From Acidobacteriota bacterium (GTDB taxonomy: Bacteria > Acidobacteriota > Terriglobia > Bryobacterales > Bryobacteraceae): DNA of 64,000 bases. The stretch lies in assembly GCA_016213775.1 (NCBI GenBank), contig JACQZR010000248.1:1-64000 (forward strand), read 5' to 3'. A model generated the notes under the pieces. It searched no databases. It was not told the DNA's origin and worked only from the letters and a program-made list of their open reading frames with translations. Shown here piece by piece: positions 27,386 to 35,427 of this stretch (the stretch's first letter is position 1; the number at the start of each line of letters is the position of its first letter). A program made the translations under genes and the position numbers.

Positions 27386-28177
27386 TCAAGACTTCTTAGC
27401 GACAGTGGCGCGCGTAGCACCAGTGGAAATCCCGCCGTCCACCAGCAGAGTCTGACCCGTCACGTACCGGCTCTCCTCGGAAGCGAGGAACACCACGGCG
27501 CCATCGAGATCGTTGGGCGCGCCCGGACGCTTCACCGGAATACGATCGTTCAAATACTCCAGCCATTCCTGGTTCTCATACAGGACCTTGTTCTGCTCGG
27601 TACGAAACCAACCAGGCGCGAGACAATTCACGGTCACCCCGTGTTTGCCCCAATCATCGGCGAGACTCATGGTCAACTGCTTCACCCCGCCGCGCGACGC
27701 ACAATACGGCGTCAACCCGGCATACCCGAAGACGCTGGTCACCGACCCTATATTCACAATGCGTCCATACCCGCGATCAATCATGTGCCGCGCAATCGCC
27801 TGCGAAACGAAAAAGGTGCCGCGCAAATTGGTGTCGAGCACAAGGTTCCACTCATCCCACGAAATGTCGAGCGCGGGCTTGCGCACGTTGCATCCGGCAT
27901 TGTTCACCAGAATGTCGATCCTGCCGTAAGCTTTCACCGCCTCCTCGCCCATGCGCTGGATGCTGTCGTAATTCCGTACGTCCAACTCCACGGGAACGGC
28001 GCGCCGTCCCAGCGCCTCCACTTCCTTCTGGAAACCGGCAAGGTCGTCCTTCTTACGGCTGGTAATGATCAGGTCCGCCCCGGCCTTCGCCAACGCCCGT
28101 CCAAAGTATTGGCCCAATCCGCGGCTCGTCCCGGTGACCAGGGCCACACGTCCGCTCAGATCGAAAAACTCGCTCAT
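27386..28177 (-). CDS. Short-chain dehydrogenase/reductase, gluconate/sugar type, with altered catalytic lysine
   Basis: The 263-residue classical SDR has the cofactor motif VTGTSRGLGQYF, the NNAG motif VNNAGCNVRK, catalytic Ser145 (NIGSVTS) and Tyr158. The usual catalytic lysine of Y-x3-K is an arginine here: PYCASRGGV places Arg162 at that position. The rest looks like 2-deoxy-D-gluconate 3-dehydrogenase or gluconate 5-dehydrogenase. It is the last gene of a five-gene minus-strand operon (spacing 24 bases to the upstream dehydrogenase). Its 3' end faces iscX with only 15 bases between the stops. Confidence 0.88.
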   Translation of the reverse strand: MSEFFDLSGRVALVTGTSRGLGQYFGRALAKAGADLIITSRKKDDLAGFQKEVEALGRRAVPVELDVRNYDSIQRMGEEAVKAYGRIDILVNNAGCNVRKPALDISWDEWNLVLDTNLRGTFFVSQAIARHMIDRGYGRIVNIGSVTSVFGYAGLTPYCASRGGVKQLTMSLADDWGKHGVTVNCLAPGWFRTEQNKVLYENQEWLEYLNDRIPVKRPGAPNDLDGAVVFLASEESRYVTGQTLLVDGGISTGATRATVAKKS

Positions 28178-28201
28178 GATTTGTCCTTTCTACGCGGAGC
28201 C

Positions 28202-29233
28202 CTACGGCTGCAGAATCACCTTCATCAGGTTCGGTTCATGCTTGTAGAGCCGCGAGAACCACTCTGCTCCATCGGCCAGTGGAGCTTTCGCGCTGATGAA
28301 CGGATCCACTTTCACCAGGCCCTTGCTCAACAGATCGATGCAAGCCGGATACTCGCCCGACGATCCGCACGTGCCCTGGAGCCGGATCTCGCGCGTCACC
28401 ACCGCCTGCAGTGGCAGGTCAATCTTCGGAGTAACGTTTCCGATGAGCGTCACCGTACCGCCCTTGCGAACCGCGTTGATCGCCGTTTTGATCGGCTCGG
28501 TCGCGCCCACGGCTTCCAGCGCCACATCTGCACCGCGCCCGCCGGTGCGATCCTGAATCGCCTTCACCACATCCATGTTCTTCGGATTGAACGCGTCGTC
28601 CGCGCCCAGTTCCTTGGCCAGCGCGAGCTTCGTGTCATCGAGGTCGATCGCGTAGACCCGCGTGCAACCGGCCACTTTCGCGGCCTGCACAGTCAACAGA
28701 CCGATCATGCCGGTACCCACGACCACAGCGGTATCGCCCATGCGAATCGGAGTGAGATTCACCGCGTGCACAGCCACCGAAATGGGCTCGATCATCGCCG
28801 CGTGTTCCATCTTGACGCTGTCCGGCATGCGATAGAGAATGTGCTGCGGAACGGAAACGTATTCGGCAAACGCGCCATGCCGCCGGTAGTCGCCGCACGA
28901 CACACCGAGCACCTGCCGGTTATCGCAAAGGTTGATATCGCCGCGGCGGCAGAAGTGACACTTGCCGCACGACACCATGGAATCGAACGTGACACGGTCG
29001 CCCGATTTGTAGCCGGATACGTTGCGGCCCACCCCGGCAATGGTGCCGGCGGCCTCGTGGCCCATCACCAGCGGTGGGATGCGCCGTCCCGTGCTGCCGT
29101 CCAGTCCGTGGATGTCGCTGCCGCAGATGCCGCACGCGCCCACCTTTACCAAAACATCGTCATCACCGATCGCGGGTTCCGCCATCTCGGTGTATTCGAG
29201 TTCCATGTACTGCTTAAGAAGAAGTGCTTTCAT
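28202..29233 (-). CDS. Zinc-dependent sugar/polyol dehydrogenase (sorbitol/threonine dehydrogenase family)
   Basis: The 343-residue medium-chain dehydrogenase has the catalytic zinc site CGICGSDIHG with MGHEAAGTI. Its structural zinc lobe is CGKCHFCRRGDINLC and its Rossmann motif AVVVGTGMIGLLTVQAAK. YAIDLDDTKLALAKELGAD has an aspartate after the second strand, favouring NAD over NADP. Family members act on polyols, sugar alcohol phosphates or threonine. Together with the SDR downstream it could interconvert a sugar acid or polyol by two oxidations. The upstream propeller gene ends 15 bases before its start. Confidence 0.9.
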   Translation of the reverse strand: MKALLLKQYMELEYTEMAEPAIGDDDVLVKVGACGICGSDIHGLDGSTGRRIPPLVMGHEAAGTIAGVGRNVSGYKSGDRVTFDSMVSCGKCHFCRRGDINLCDNRQVLGVSCGDYRRHGAFAEYVSVPQHILYRMPDSVKMEHAAMIEPISVAVHAVNLTPIRMGDTAVVVGTGMIGLLTVQAAKVAGCTRVYAIDLDDTKLALAKELGADDAFNPKNMDVVKAIQDRTGGRGADVALEAVGATEPIKTAINAVRKGGTVTLIGNVTPKIDLPLQAVVTREIRLQGTCGSSGEYPACIDLLSKGLVKVDPFISAKAPLADGAEWFSRLYKHEPNLMKVILQP

Positions 29234-29248
29234 GAAACTACAATTCTA

Positions 29249-30529
29249 TCAACGGGCGGCTTTCAGGGAGGCAGCGATCACTTCTTCATCGTTGCGAATG
29301 AAAATGTGCCCGTTGGCGAAAGCCGGCTGCGTCCAACTCACTGCACCCTTCTCACGGCGGTTTCCGGAATTGGACGTTGGCTTGATGAGGTGCGTCCGGC
29401 TGATCTCCTGGTAACCTTGCGGCGACAGCTTCGCAATGATCAGATCGCCCTTATCGTTGTTGATCAGGTAACGGTCCTTGTGGCGCGTGATCATCGCAGT
29501 GGACCAGCGCGCTTTCTCACCGGTTACTTCCAACGTTTCCCAAACGCGCTCGCCTGTGTTCGCATTCAGGCAGCGGAACTGCCCGTAGCTGCACACGCCG
29601 TAGATGTAATCGCCGTCAATCACCGGAGTCGAAATGATCGAATGCAGGCCGTCGGTTTGAATCTCGCTTTCGCTCTTGCCCTTCCAAGCGAGCCGCGCCG
29701 AAGGCTTCGCGTCATCCAGAGTGAACATCGCCGGCCCGTTGTAAAAGGCCGACACAAACAACCGCGTCCCGGAATGCACCGGCGTACCGGGATTCAGCGC
29801 GAGGTTGATGCGCCAGGGATGCTCCCAAAACACCTTGCCGGTTTCGGGATCGAGCGAGGCCACTCCGGTGCCATGCCACACGATGGCCTGCGCCCGACCG
29901 CCGGCATTGATCAGAATCGGCGGCGAATATCCCGGCTCGGAGTTCGATTCCAACGCGCGCCACACCTCCTTGCCCGTGCGCTTGTCGAGGGCGACCACCT
30001 TGGCATTCTTCTCTCCGCCAACCAGGCAGATGAGGTTGTTGCCCGCCACCAACGGCGCGCCAGTCATGCCCCACACGGGAACGTGCGTACCAAACTCCTT
30101 CACGTAGTCGCGCTGCCATATTACCTCGCCAGTGGCGGCCTTCAAACAAAGCAGTGCGCCCATAGCACCGAGCACATAAACGCGATCGCCATCAACGGTC
30201 GGCGTCACCCGCGGACCGGTCGCGTAGGTGCCTTGCAGCCCGATGTAGCTGGCGGGCCATTCGCGCGTCCACAAAACCTTGCCGGTCTTTTCATCGAGAG
30301 CCTGCACGCGTTCCTGACCCTTGCGGTCCATCACAAACACGCGGCCATTGGCCACCGCCGGCCCGGCGAACGAAGCGCCCACAGGCGCACGCCAGGCGAT
30401 CTTCAGTCCATCAGCCGGGAACTTGTCCAGGATGCCGTCTTCCGCGAACACGCCGCGGCGTCCGGCGCCACGCCATTCCGGCCAGTCGGCGGCCTGCAAA
30501 GCCGCAATCAGGAGAAGCAGTATCTTCAT
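29249..30529 (-). CDS. Exported PQQ-like beta-propeller repeat protein
   Basis: The protein has 426 residues, beginning with a short signal peptide (MKILLLLIAALQA) and then DWPEWRGAGRRGVF, the usual opening of this family. At least five repeats of the 'V..LD..TG...W' type follow, e.g. VQALDEKTGKVLWTREW, LCLKAATGEVIWQRDY, VVALDKRTGKEVWRALE and RCLNANTGERVWETL. These form a beta-propeller; PQQ binding itself is not assured because many outer-envelope propellers have lost it. The start overlaps the stop of the upstream cysteine hydrolase gene by four bases. Confidence 0.85.
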   Translation of the reverse strand: MKILLLLIAALQAADWPEWRGAGRRGVFAEDGILDKFPADGLKIAWRAPVGASFAGPAVANGRVFVMDRKGQERVQALDEKTGKVLWTREWPASYIGLQGTYATGPRVTPTVDGDRVYVLGAMGALLCLKAATGEVIWQRDYVKEFGTHVPVWGMTGAPLVAGNNLICLVGGEKNAKVVALDKRTGKEVWRALESNSEPGYSPPILINAGGRAQAIVWHGTGVASLDPETGKVFWEHPWRINLALNPGTPVHSGTRLFVSAFYNGPAMFTLDDAKPSARLAWKGKSESEIQTDGLHSIISTPVIDGDYIYGVCSYGQFRCLNANTGERVWETLEVTGEKARWSTAMITRHKDRYLINNDKGDLIIAKLSPQGYQEISRTHLIKPTSNSGNRREKGAVSWTQPAFANGHIFIRNDEEVIAASLKAAR

Positions 30530-31320
30530 CGGATAGCTGCCAGGATATCAACTGATGTCGTCGATGGGGCCCAGTATTTCTCGATGTGCTGCACTACCAG
30601 TTCCGTACCGGCATCGTGGCTGACGAAAGGCCGCTCCGCCGGATTGTACATCGAGTCAGTGAGATCGCGAATCAGCAGGCATTTCATTCCCCACCTGGTC
30701 ATTTGTTTGATCGCGAACGACCGGTTGAGGATGCACATGTTCGTATGCACGCCCATCACCAGCAGATGTGTGATGCCGCGCAGCTTCAACGCGCTGTACA
30801 CTTCATCGCCCTTATCGGAAATCAGGTCATTCGGTCCGATGATCAGCTTCGGATGCTGCCGCTTCCATGCTTTGAAGAACGAGTCGCCGGTGTCGCAGCC
30901 ACCTTTGGAATCGTCAATCGGCAGCGGCGGATCGGACAGATGCAATGCGGTGGGCAGTGGCGCCTTCGGCGTGCTCAGCATCGCCAGACGCCGCTGGTCA
31001 TCCTTGTAGAACTCCATGGTTTCTGAAGGCGCATGTATGACTAACACCTTCTTTGAACGGAGCTTCTCCAGGAACGGATTCGCCTTCTCCACCAAATGGC
31101 CCACGCGCGCGGTGGCGCCTTTGCACCAGTGCTGGTCCCACATGTCGCAGATGATTACTGCCGTGCGATCGAGTTGCAGCGGGACTGTCAGCTCCGATGC
31201 GCGCCACTCGTCCGAGCCTTTGAACAATTCCACGCGAGTGCGCACCTTCAACGTCGCGCCGGTTTGCCCCGATGCTCCTGCCGCGAATAAGGCCGCAACC
31301 GCCGAACGGCGGCTAAGCAT
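30526..31320 (-). CDS. Exported isochorismatase-like cysteine hydrolase
   Basis: The 264-residue protein has a leader with a double arginine (SRRSAVAALFAAGASG). The isochorismatase-fold catalytic set is visible: Asp59 in VIICDMWDQHWC and the nucleophile Cys196 in MGVHTNMCILNRS, with a lysine available from the KLIIGPND region. Such enzymes hydrolyse amides or imino compounds (nicotinamidase-like). Export is unusual for the family, whose known members are mainly cytoplasmic. It overlaps the UroD-like gene upstream by eight bases and the propeller gene by four. Confidence 0.82.
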   Translation of the reverse strand: MLSRRSAVAALFAAGASGQTGATLKVRTRVELFKGSDEWRASELTVPLQLDRTAVIICDMWDQHWCKGATARVGHLVEKANPFLEKLRSKKVLVIHAPSETMEFYKDDQRRLAMLSTPKAPLPTALHLSDPPLPIDDSKGGCDTGDSFFKAWKRQHPKLIIGPNDLISDKGDEVYSALKLRGITHLLVMGVHTNMCILNRSFAIKQMTRWGMKCLLIRDLTDSMYNPAERPFVSHDAGTELVVQHIEKYWAPSTTSVDILAAIR

Positions 31321-32257
31321 TCAGCACCCCCGGGAGCTTGTTCAACTCCTCTTTCGTGCTCTGGTCCGGGACCGAACAACCAGGAGTGAGAATGTACTTG
31401 CGCCCCGCGGCTTTCATCGCCGCCTGCCACTGCTCCTTCAACTGCGCCGGCGTGAGTTTGGCGTAGTCCACTTCATCGATGCCCCCGGCAATGACATTCG
31501 AGAACGACTTCCGCACCGTCGCAATCGGGATGCCCGACACACGATGCGAATAGTTCACCACTGGCGCCGGAAAGTCGCGGAAGAACTCCAGATAGACGGG
31601 CTCGACATGGATGTGCAGAAACGTGAGCGGCGAGCCCTTCACGGCTTCGGTAAGGCGCCGGTCGAAAGGCTCGCTGAACTTCTTATAGTCCGCCGGCGAA
31701 AGCTCTGCCTTGTTCGCATTCGCGACCGACAACAGAACACCCGATGCCCCGAGCGCGAGTACCCGCTTCGCATGCCGGATCTCCGATTGCGTGATCACGT
31801 CGAGCGCGTTCAGCAGCGCCTGCGGATTCTCTTTCTTCAACCGCGCCACTTCTTCCTTGGACGACAGCTTCTGCGCCACGTTGTACGGATTGAAAATGGT
31901 CTCGATGAAATACGCGCTGCCCTTCAAGCCGTCGCGAATCATCTCCAACGCCTGTATCTGTTGCGGGAACGGGTTGTCGAGCGGCTTCAATTCATACCAC
32001 TTGCCTGTGGGTTTCGGATAAGGAAAGTCGCTCATCACTTTCACGATGTCGGTGCGATAGGCGCGGTGAAAATCGAGCGTCGCCTTGGCATGAGACTCCG
32101 GAGTCTTCAATCCGAAGTGATGCCAGAAGCTGAACGGCGTGCGGTCCACTTCCTTGCCTTGAAGCGCGAGGTCCACTCGCTCTTTGTGCGAAAGCGGCGA
32201 CTTGGCAGTGGCCAGCGACGCCATCGTGGCTGTGGTGAGAAAGCTGCGGCGGAGCAT
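31313..32257 (-). CDS. Exported uroporphyrinogen decarboxylase (URO-D)-family protein
   Basis: From ATG 32257 the protein has 314 residues, preceded in the same frame only by the antisense shadow of the esterase. The leader MLRRSFLTTATMASLATA carries two arginines and a hydrophobic stretch, so it may be exported. The mature part follows the URO-D/MtaA-like TIM-barrel plan: KERVDLALQGKEVDRTPFSFW at the start, LTFLHIHVEPVYLEF in the middle and a C-terminal YILTPGCSVPDQST. In this superfamily such proteins are often methyl-transfer enzymes using corrinoid proteins rather than haem enzymes. It heads the five-gene minus-strand operon and diverges from the esterase gene with 36 bases between. Confidence 0.78.
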   Translation of the reverse strand: MLRRSFLTTATMASLATAKSPLSHKERVDLALQGKEVDRTPFSFWHHFGLKTPESHAKATLDFHRAYRTDIVKVMSDFPYPKPTGKWYELKPLDNPFPQQIQALEMIRDGLKGSAYFIETIFNPYNVAQKLSSKEEVARLKKENPQALLNALDVITQSEIRHAKRVLALGASGVLLSVANANKAELSPADYKKFSEPFDRRLTEAVKGSPLTFLHIHVEPVYLEFFRDFPAPVVNYSHRVSGIPIATVRKSFSNVIAGGIDEVDYAKLTPAQLKEQWQAAMKAAGRKYILTPGCSVPDQSTKEELNKLPGVLNA

Positions 32258-32293
32258 ATGAGTCGTTCTCCTTGTGGCAATATTAGCAGGAGA

Positions 32294-33286
32294 ATGCTCC
32301 ACCCTCATGCCCGCCGGTTTCTCGACACAGTCAAGGAAGCCGGCACTCCACCGCTGTACACGCAGGACCCTGTCTCGGCCCGCAATCAGGTGATCGCCAC
32401 CTTCCTCTCGGGGGAATCCGAACCGGAGCCGGTTGCATCCATCGAAGACCTGCGCATCCCCGGACCCGCGGGCGAGATCCCCGTTCGCATCTACAACTCC
32501 GATGCCGCCGCGCCCCGTCCCTGTCTGGTTTACTTCCACGGCGGCGGATGGGTGGTGTGCAACCTCGACACACACAACGGCCCCTGCCGCGCCATCGCCC
32601 GCCGTGCCGCGGCAACGGTGGTTTCGGTGGACTACCGGCTTGCGCCGGAGCACAAGTTCCCCGCCGCAGTGGACGATTGCTACGCAGCCACGGTGTGGGT
32701 GGCGGACAACGCGGACCGCCTCGGCATCGACCCTGCGCGCATCTCCGTGGGCGGCGACAGCGCGGGCGGCAACCTCGCTACAGTGATGGCGATCCGGAGC
32801 CGCAACGAAGGCGGTCCGAAGTTCGCCTCGCAGATTCTCGTCTACCCCGTAACGGATCTGTCGTCCTTCGACACCTGCTCATACAGGGAGTTCGCCGAGG
32901 AGCACCAACTCACGCGCGCCTTGATGGACTGGTTCCGCGTTCATTACCTGCAAGGCAGCATCAGCGAGGATGGCCGTCATCCCTACGTGTCACCGCTGCT
33001 GGAGCCGGACCTGAGCGGCCTCCCGCCGGCACTGGTGATCACCGCGGAATGCGACCCGTTACGCGATGAAGGCGAAGCCTACGCGAGGCGGCTGGAAGCC
33101 GCCGGAGTCCCAGTCACCTGCACTCGTTATGAAGGAATGATCCATCCGTTCTTCACATTGTCGGCGTATATGCCGCGAGCCTTCGACGCTTATCAGCAGG
33201 TGGCGGAGATGGTGGCAAACGCGAAAGCGATGGTGGTCTCCGCCTCGACGCCACCGTTCGCTGCGAACTCCTCGACTGCCCGATGA
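32294..33286 (+). CDS. Alpha/beta hydrolase, hormone-sensitive lipase (HSL) family esterase
   Basis: The 330-residue protein shows the oxyanion motif FHGGGW (residues 81-86) and the nucleophile elbow GGDSAGGN with Ser156. The later ITAECDPLRDEG (acid) and GMIHPFF (histidine) complete the triad. This is the bacterial HSL (family IV) esterase pattern. ATG 32294 follows AGGAGA closely, giving a good ribosome binding site, and the family N-terminus (ARRFLDTVKEAGTPP) starts there. It overlaps the convergent YkgJ gene by 94 bases at its 3' end, which is long for convergent genes. Confidence 0.92.
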   Translation: MLHPHARRFLDTVKEAGTPPLYTQDPVSARNQVIATFLSGESEPEPVASIEDLRIPGPAGEIPVRIYNSDAAAPRPCLVYFHGGGWVVCNLDTHNGPCRAIARRAAATVVSVDYRLAPEHKFPAAVDDCYAATVWVADNADRLGIDPARISVGGDSAGGNLATVMAIRSRNEGGPKFASQILVYPVTDLSSFDTCSYREFAEEHQLTRALMDWFRVHYLQGSISEDGRHPYVSPLLEPDLSGLPPALVITAECDPLRDEGEAYARRLEAAGVPVTCTRYEGMIHPFFTLSAYMPRAFDAYQQVAEMVANAKAMVVSASTPPFAANSSTAR

Positions 33287-33798
33287 GTCGCTTCGCCGGG
33301 ATCGATGGTCACGCGCAACTGCTCGATCTGATCAGGTGACAAGCCGGTATAGTTGAGAGGACAGTGCGGCAGCGTCCGGCCTTCCAGCGTGACGGCAGGA
33401 CCGTAAGTGCGACAGGCGATCGGGCGGTATTCGTAGAGCAGGCACGCCCCGGATTCCAGGTCGAGGACGGGGCAGGGGACGTTGCGGAAGCGCGGCCCAA
33501 AGAGCGTGTCGCCGTGGGTGAGGACGCCCGTGCGAGGATCGCCGGGGTAGTCAAGCCCGGCCAGAACGGCGGCGGCTTCGCGCGCCCGTTCGCGGAGGCG
33601 GTCCGCTGCCGTGGCAGACAGTGTTTCGAGACCGCGGCGTAGACGATCCGCGTCCATGGCCGTGATAGGGAATGGCCCGATGCAACAGCTAAAGCACCCG
33701 GACCGGCAAGTGAGATGACCGCCCGCAAGGACGCGCGCCTGCTCTAATGGTTGATCGAGGATCTGGAGCAGATGCTGCTCCGCGGGTCTGAGACTCAC
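33193..33798 (-). CDS. YkgJ-family cysteine cluster protein (Zn/Fe-chelating)
   Basis: The 201-residue protein has the YkgJ signature: an N-terminal four-cysteine patch (Cys31, Cys35, Cys38, Cys39 in CRSGCFSCC), and later PCPVLDLESGACLLYEYRP followed by ACRTYGP. These cysteines chelate a metal; the molecular role is not known. The start is a GTG at 33798. Its last 94 bases overlap the 3' end of the esterase on the other strand; both frames read well, so both genes are kept. Confidence 0.85.
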   Translation of the reverse strand: MSLRPAEQHLLQILDQPLEQARVLAGGHLTCRSGCFSCCIGPFPITAMDADRLRRGLETLSATAADRLRERAREAAAVLAGLDYPGDPRTGVLTHGDTLFGPRFRNVPCPVLDLESGACLLYEYRPIACRTYGPAVTLEGRTLPHCPLNYTGLSPDQIEQLRVTIDPGEATHRAVEEFAANGGVEAETTIAFAFATISATC

Positions 33799-33856
33799 CT
33801 GCGGTTCATGTTACAAGATTGATGAGTGTTTTGCGCATGATGATATAGGAGGCCAA

Positions 33857-34420
33857 GTGGCGAACGAATTCACGACACTGGAACGGAACATATTGAAGGC
33901 GAAAGGGCTGGCCGACGAAGGGATTGCCGCGCTGCAAGAGGCAGGCGTTGCCTCGCGCGCGGACTTCCAGACGGTGGGCGACGCCGAAACGCTCGCGCAA
34001 CTGGTGCCCGGTCTGGATGAGGCGGTTGCGGCAAAGGTTATGGAGTGGGCCACTGGCGTTGTGGCGAGGAAAGCGGCGGATCCTGTCGGCACCGGTCCGG
34101 TGTTGGTGGATTCCGCTGACGTCGTCTATTGCGTGCACTGCAGGACGAAACAGCCGAAGGATTACAAGAGCGGCGATTTGTGTCTGGCGTGCGGAAAGCA
34201 GGCCGAGCCGATCCTCTCCTGTTACTGGTGCTCGTCGAGCGGGCCTGGGAAATTCTGCCGCACGTGCGGAGCGGAGTTTGTCTCTACCGCCGAGTTGGAT
34301 CTCGCTGTGTTGTTGCGGCGCGAAGGGCTGCCCAAGGAGGAAGTTCCACGCAAGCTGAAAGGCATGACGGCCGCGGAGAAGGACGATCTTTGGGGCCGGG
34401 TGCGGCGGTCGCGCGGATAA
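33857..34420 (+). CDS. Helix-hairpin-helix plus double zinc-ribbon protein of unknown function
   Basis: I recognise the parts but not the whole. Residues 1-65 read like a helix-hairpin-helix/SAM-like domain (GLADEGIAALQEAGVASRADF, then LVPGLDEAVAAKVMEWA). Residues 92-137 hold two C-x2-C...C-x2-C zinc ribbons (Cys92/95/109/112 and Cys122/125/134/137). A short charged helix ends the protein (LLRREGLPKEEVPRKLKGM). DNA or RNA binding or adaptor duty is a reasonable guess. A perfect AGGAGG at 33847-33852 precedes the GTG start at 33857, suggesting strong translation. It stands alone between two minus-strand genes. Confidence 0.75.
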   Translation: MANEFTTLERNILKAKGLADEGIAALQEAGVASRADFQTVGDAETLAQLVPGLDEAVAAKVMEWATGVVARKAADPVGTGPVLVDSADVVYCVHCRTKQPKDYKSGDLCLACGKQAEPILSCYWCSSSGPGKFCRTCGAEFVSTAELDLAVLLRREGLPKEEVPRKLKGMTAAEKDDLWGRVRRSRG

Positions 34421-34421
34421 A

Positions 34422-35192
34422 TTACTTCTCGCAGTGGAATTCGAGATACGGGACGCGGACGAAGAACGAGCCATTGGGGGCTTTGGGGAACTGCTCGCCC
34501 AGCGCGAGTAGCTTCGCATCGAGACTCGCCGCGGCATCTGCGGAGAGGTTCTCGTACGCCAGCACGACCGGGGCGAGAAACGCTTTCATTCCCGTGAGCC
34601 ACTTTTGTGTGTCGAGGGCGCGCACGAGGAACTGACGGTGGACGACGCGGACGATCGCGAAGTGTCCGGAGAGCCATTTGCGCGCGTCGGCTTCCCTGCC
34701 CCATTTGCGCGCGATCGGGAGCATGGCGAGATCGGGGAGCGCTGCCTGGCAACATGCGATTAGCTGATCGTTGAGACCGCCTTCGGTCCACGATGTGAAC
34801 ACGAGGCGGCCGGATGGCACGAGCACGCGCGCCGCTTCAGAAACGGCCTGTGCGGGCTGGAGCGAAAAGATCATGCCGAAGGTGCTGGTTGCAATGTCGA
34901 AGGAGGCGTCGGGGAACGGGAGAAACTCGCCCACACCCTGGCGCCATTCGACGTCGAGCCGGTCGGCGTCGGCCCGATTGCGCGCTTCGTTCAACAAAAA
35001 GGGTACCGGATCGATGCCCATTACGATGGCCCGGCGTCGGGCCGCGGCGATCGCGGTATTGCCGGAACCGCAACCGATGTCGAGCACGCGCTGGCCAGCG
35101 TGGAGGGGAATCTCGTCGCAGAGCAGCTCTCCAGCAATGGTGGAGGACGGAGCAATTCGGGCGAAGTTGCCTGCTTCCCACGGATTCAGCAT
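34422..35192 (-). CDS. Class I SAM-dependent methyltransferase (UbiE/COQ5-like)
   Basis: From ATG 35192 (MLNPWEAGNFARIAPSS) the protein has 256 residues. Motif I is RVLDIGCGSGNTAIAAARR and the acidic end of strand 2 is GIDPVPF. The family pattern continues with EFLPFPDASFDIATSTFGMIF and the post-motif VLVPSGRLVFTSW. These enzymes methylate small molecules; the substrate is not predictable. The frame is open 25 codons further upstream, but the family N-terminus fits 35192. The gene diverges from a small membrane protein gene. Confidence 0.88.
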   Translation of the reverse strand: MLNPWEAGNFARIAPSSTIAGELLCDEIPLHAGQRVLDIGCGSGNTAIAAARRRAIVMGIDPVPFLLNEARNRADADRLDVEWRQGVGEFLPFPDASFDIATSTFGMIFSLQPAQAVSEAARVLVPSGRLVFTSWTEGGLNDQLIACCQAALPDLAMLPIARKWGREADARKWLSGHFAIVRVVHRQFLVRALDTQKWLTGMKAFLAPVVLAYENLSADAAASLDAKLLALGEQFPKAPNGSFFVRVPYLEFHCEK

Positions 35193-35230
35193 CCCTACAG
35201 TATGAACTGCCGGACCCTGTCGCCGCACCC

Positions 35231-35259
35231 TTGACACGCACGCGCCATGGGCGTAGGTT
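35231..35259 (+). promoter_or_regulatory. Promoter placing the start point at the ATG of a small gene (leaderless)
   Basis: TTGACA at 35231-35236 is a perfect -35. TAGGTT at 35254-35259, after a 17-base spacer, is a plausible -10. Transcription would begin about 35265-35267, on the ATG at 35266, so the small gene would be translated from a leaderless mRNA. Confidence 0.5.
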
Positions 35260-35265
35260 GAGGGC

Positions 35266-35403
35266 ATGCCGGTAGTATCGCAGCATCACCGCGAGGAGCC
35301 CGAGCGCCCGAAGACCGCTTTGCTGGAAGTCACAGCCGCCGCTCTGATTCTCTTCATTCTGGTAGCTGTGTTGGCTATGATGGTTCTTTACCGTCCCGCA
35401 TAG
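35266..35403 (+). CDS. Small single-pass membrane protein, 45 residues
   Basis: A 46-codon frame runs from ATG 35266 to TAG 35401-35403. The product begins MPVVSQHHREEPERPKTA, a charged cytoplasmic-looking head, and continues with a strongly hydrophobic helix of about 20 residues (AAALILFILVAVLAMMV) ending LYRPA. It has no Shine-Dalgarno but lies exactly at the predicted start point of a good promoter. It precedes the PepSY protein gene by 24 bases, so the two are probably co-transcribed. It is too short to assign to a family. Confidence 0.6.
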   Translation: MPVVSQHHREEPERPKTALLEVTAAALILFILVAVLAMMVLYRPA

Positions 35404-35427
35404 GCAGGGTTCGAGGAGCTTGCTCGC

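Noticed and set aside
27641-31009. A very long plus-strand open frame (over 1,100 codons)
   Set aside because: It is antisense to four well-supported minus-strand genes and its product has no domain pattern; high GC leaves few stops in this frame.
33843-33848. TATAGG as a -10 element for the zinc-ribbon gene
   Set aside because: It overlaps the AGGAGG ribosome binding site, so transcription from it would lose that site.
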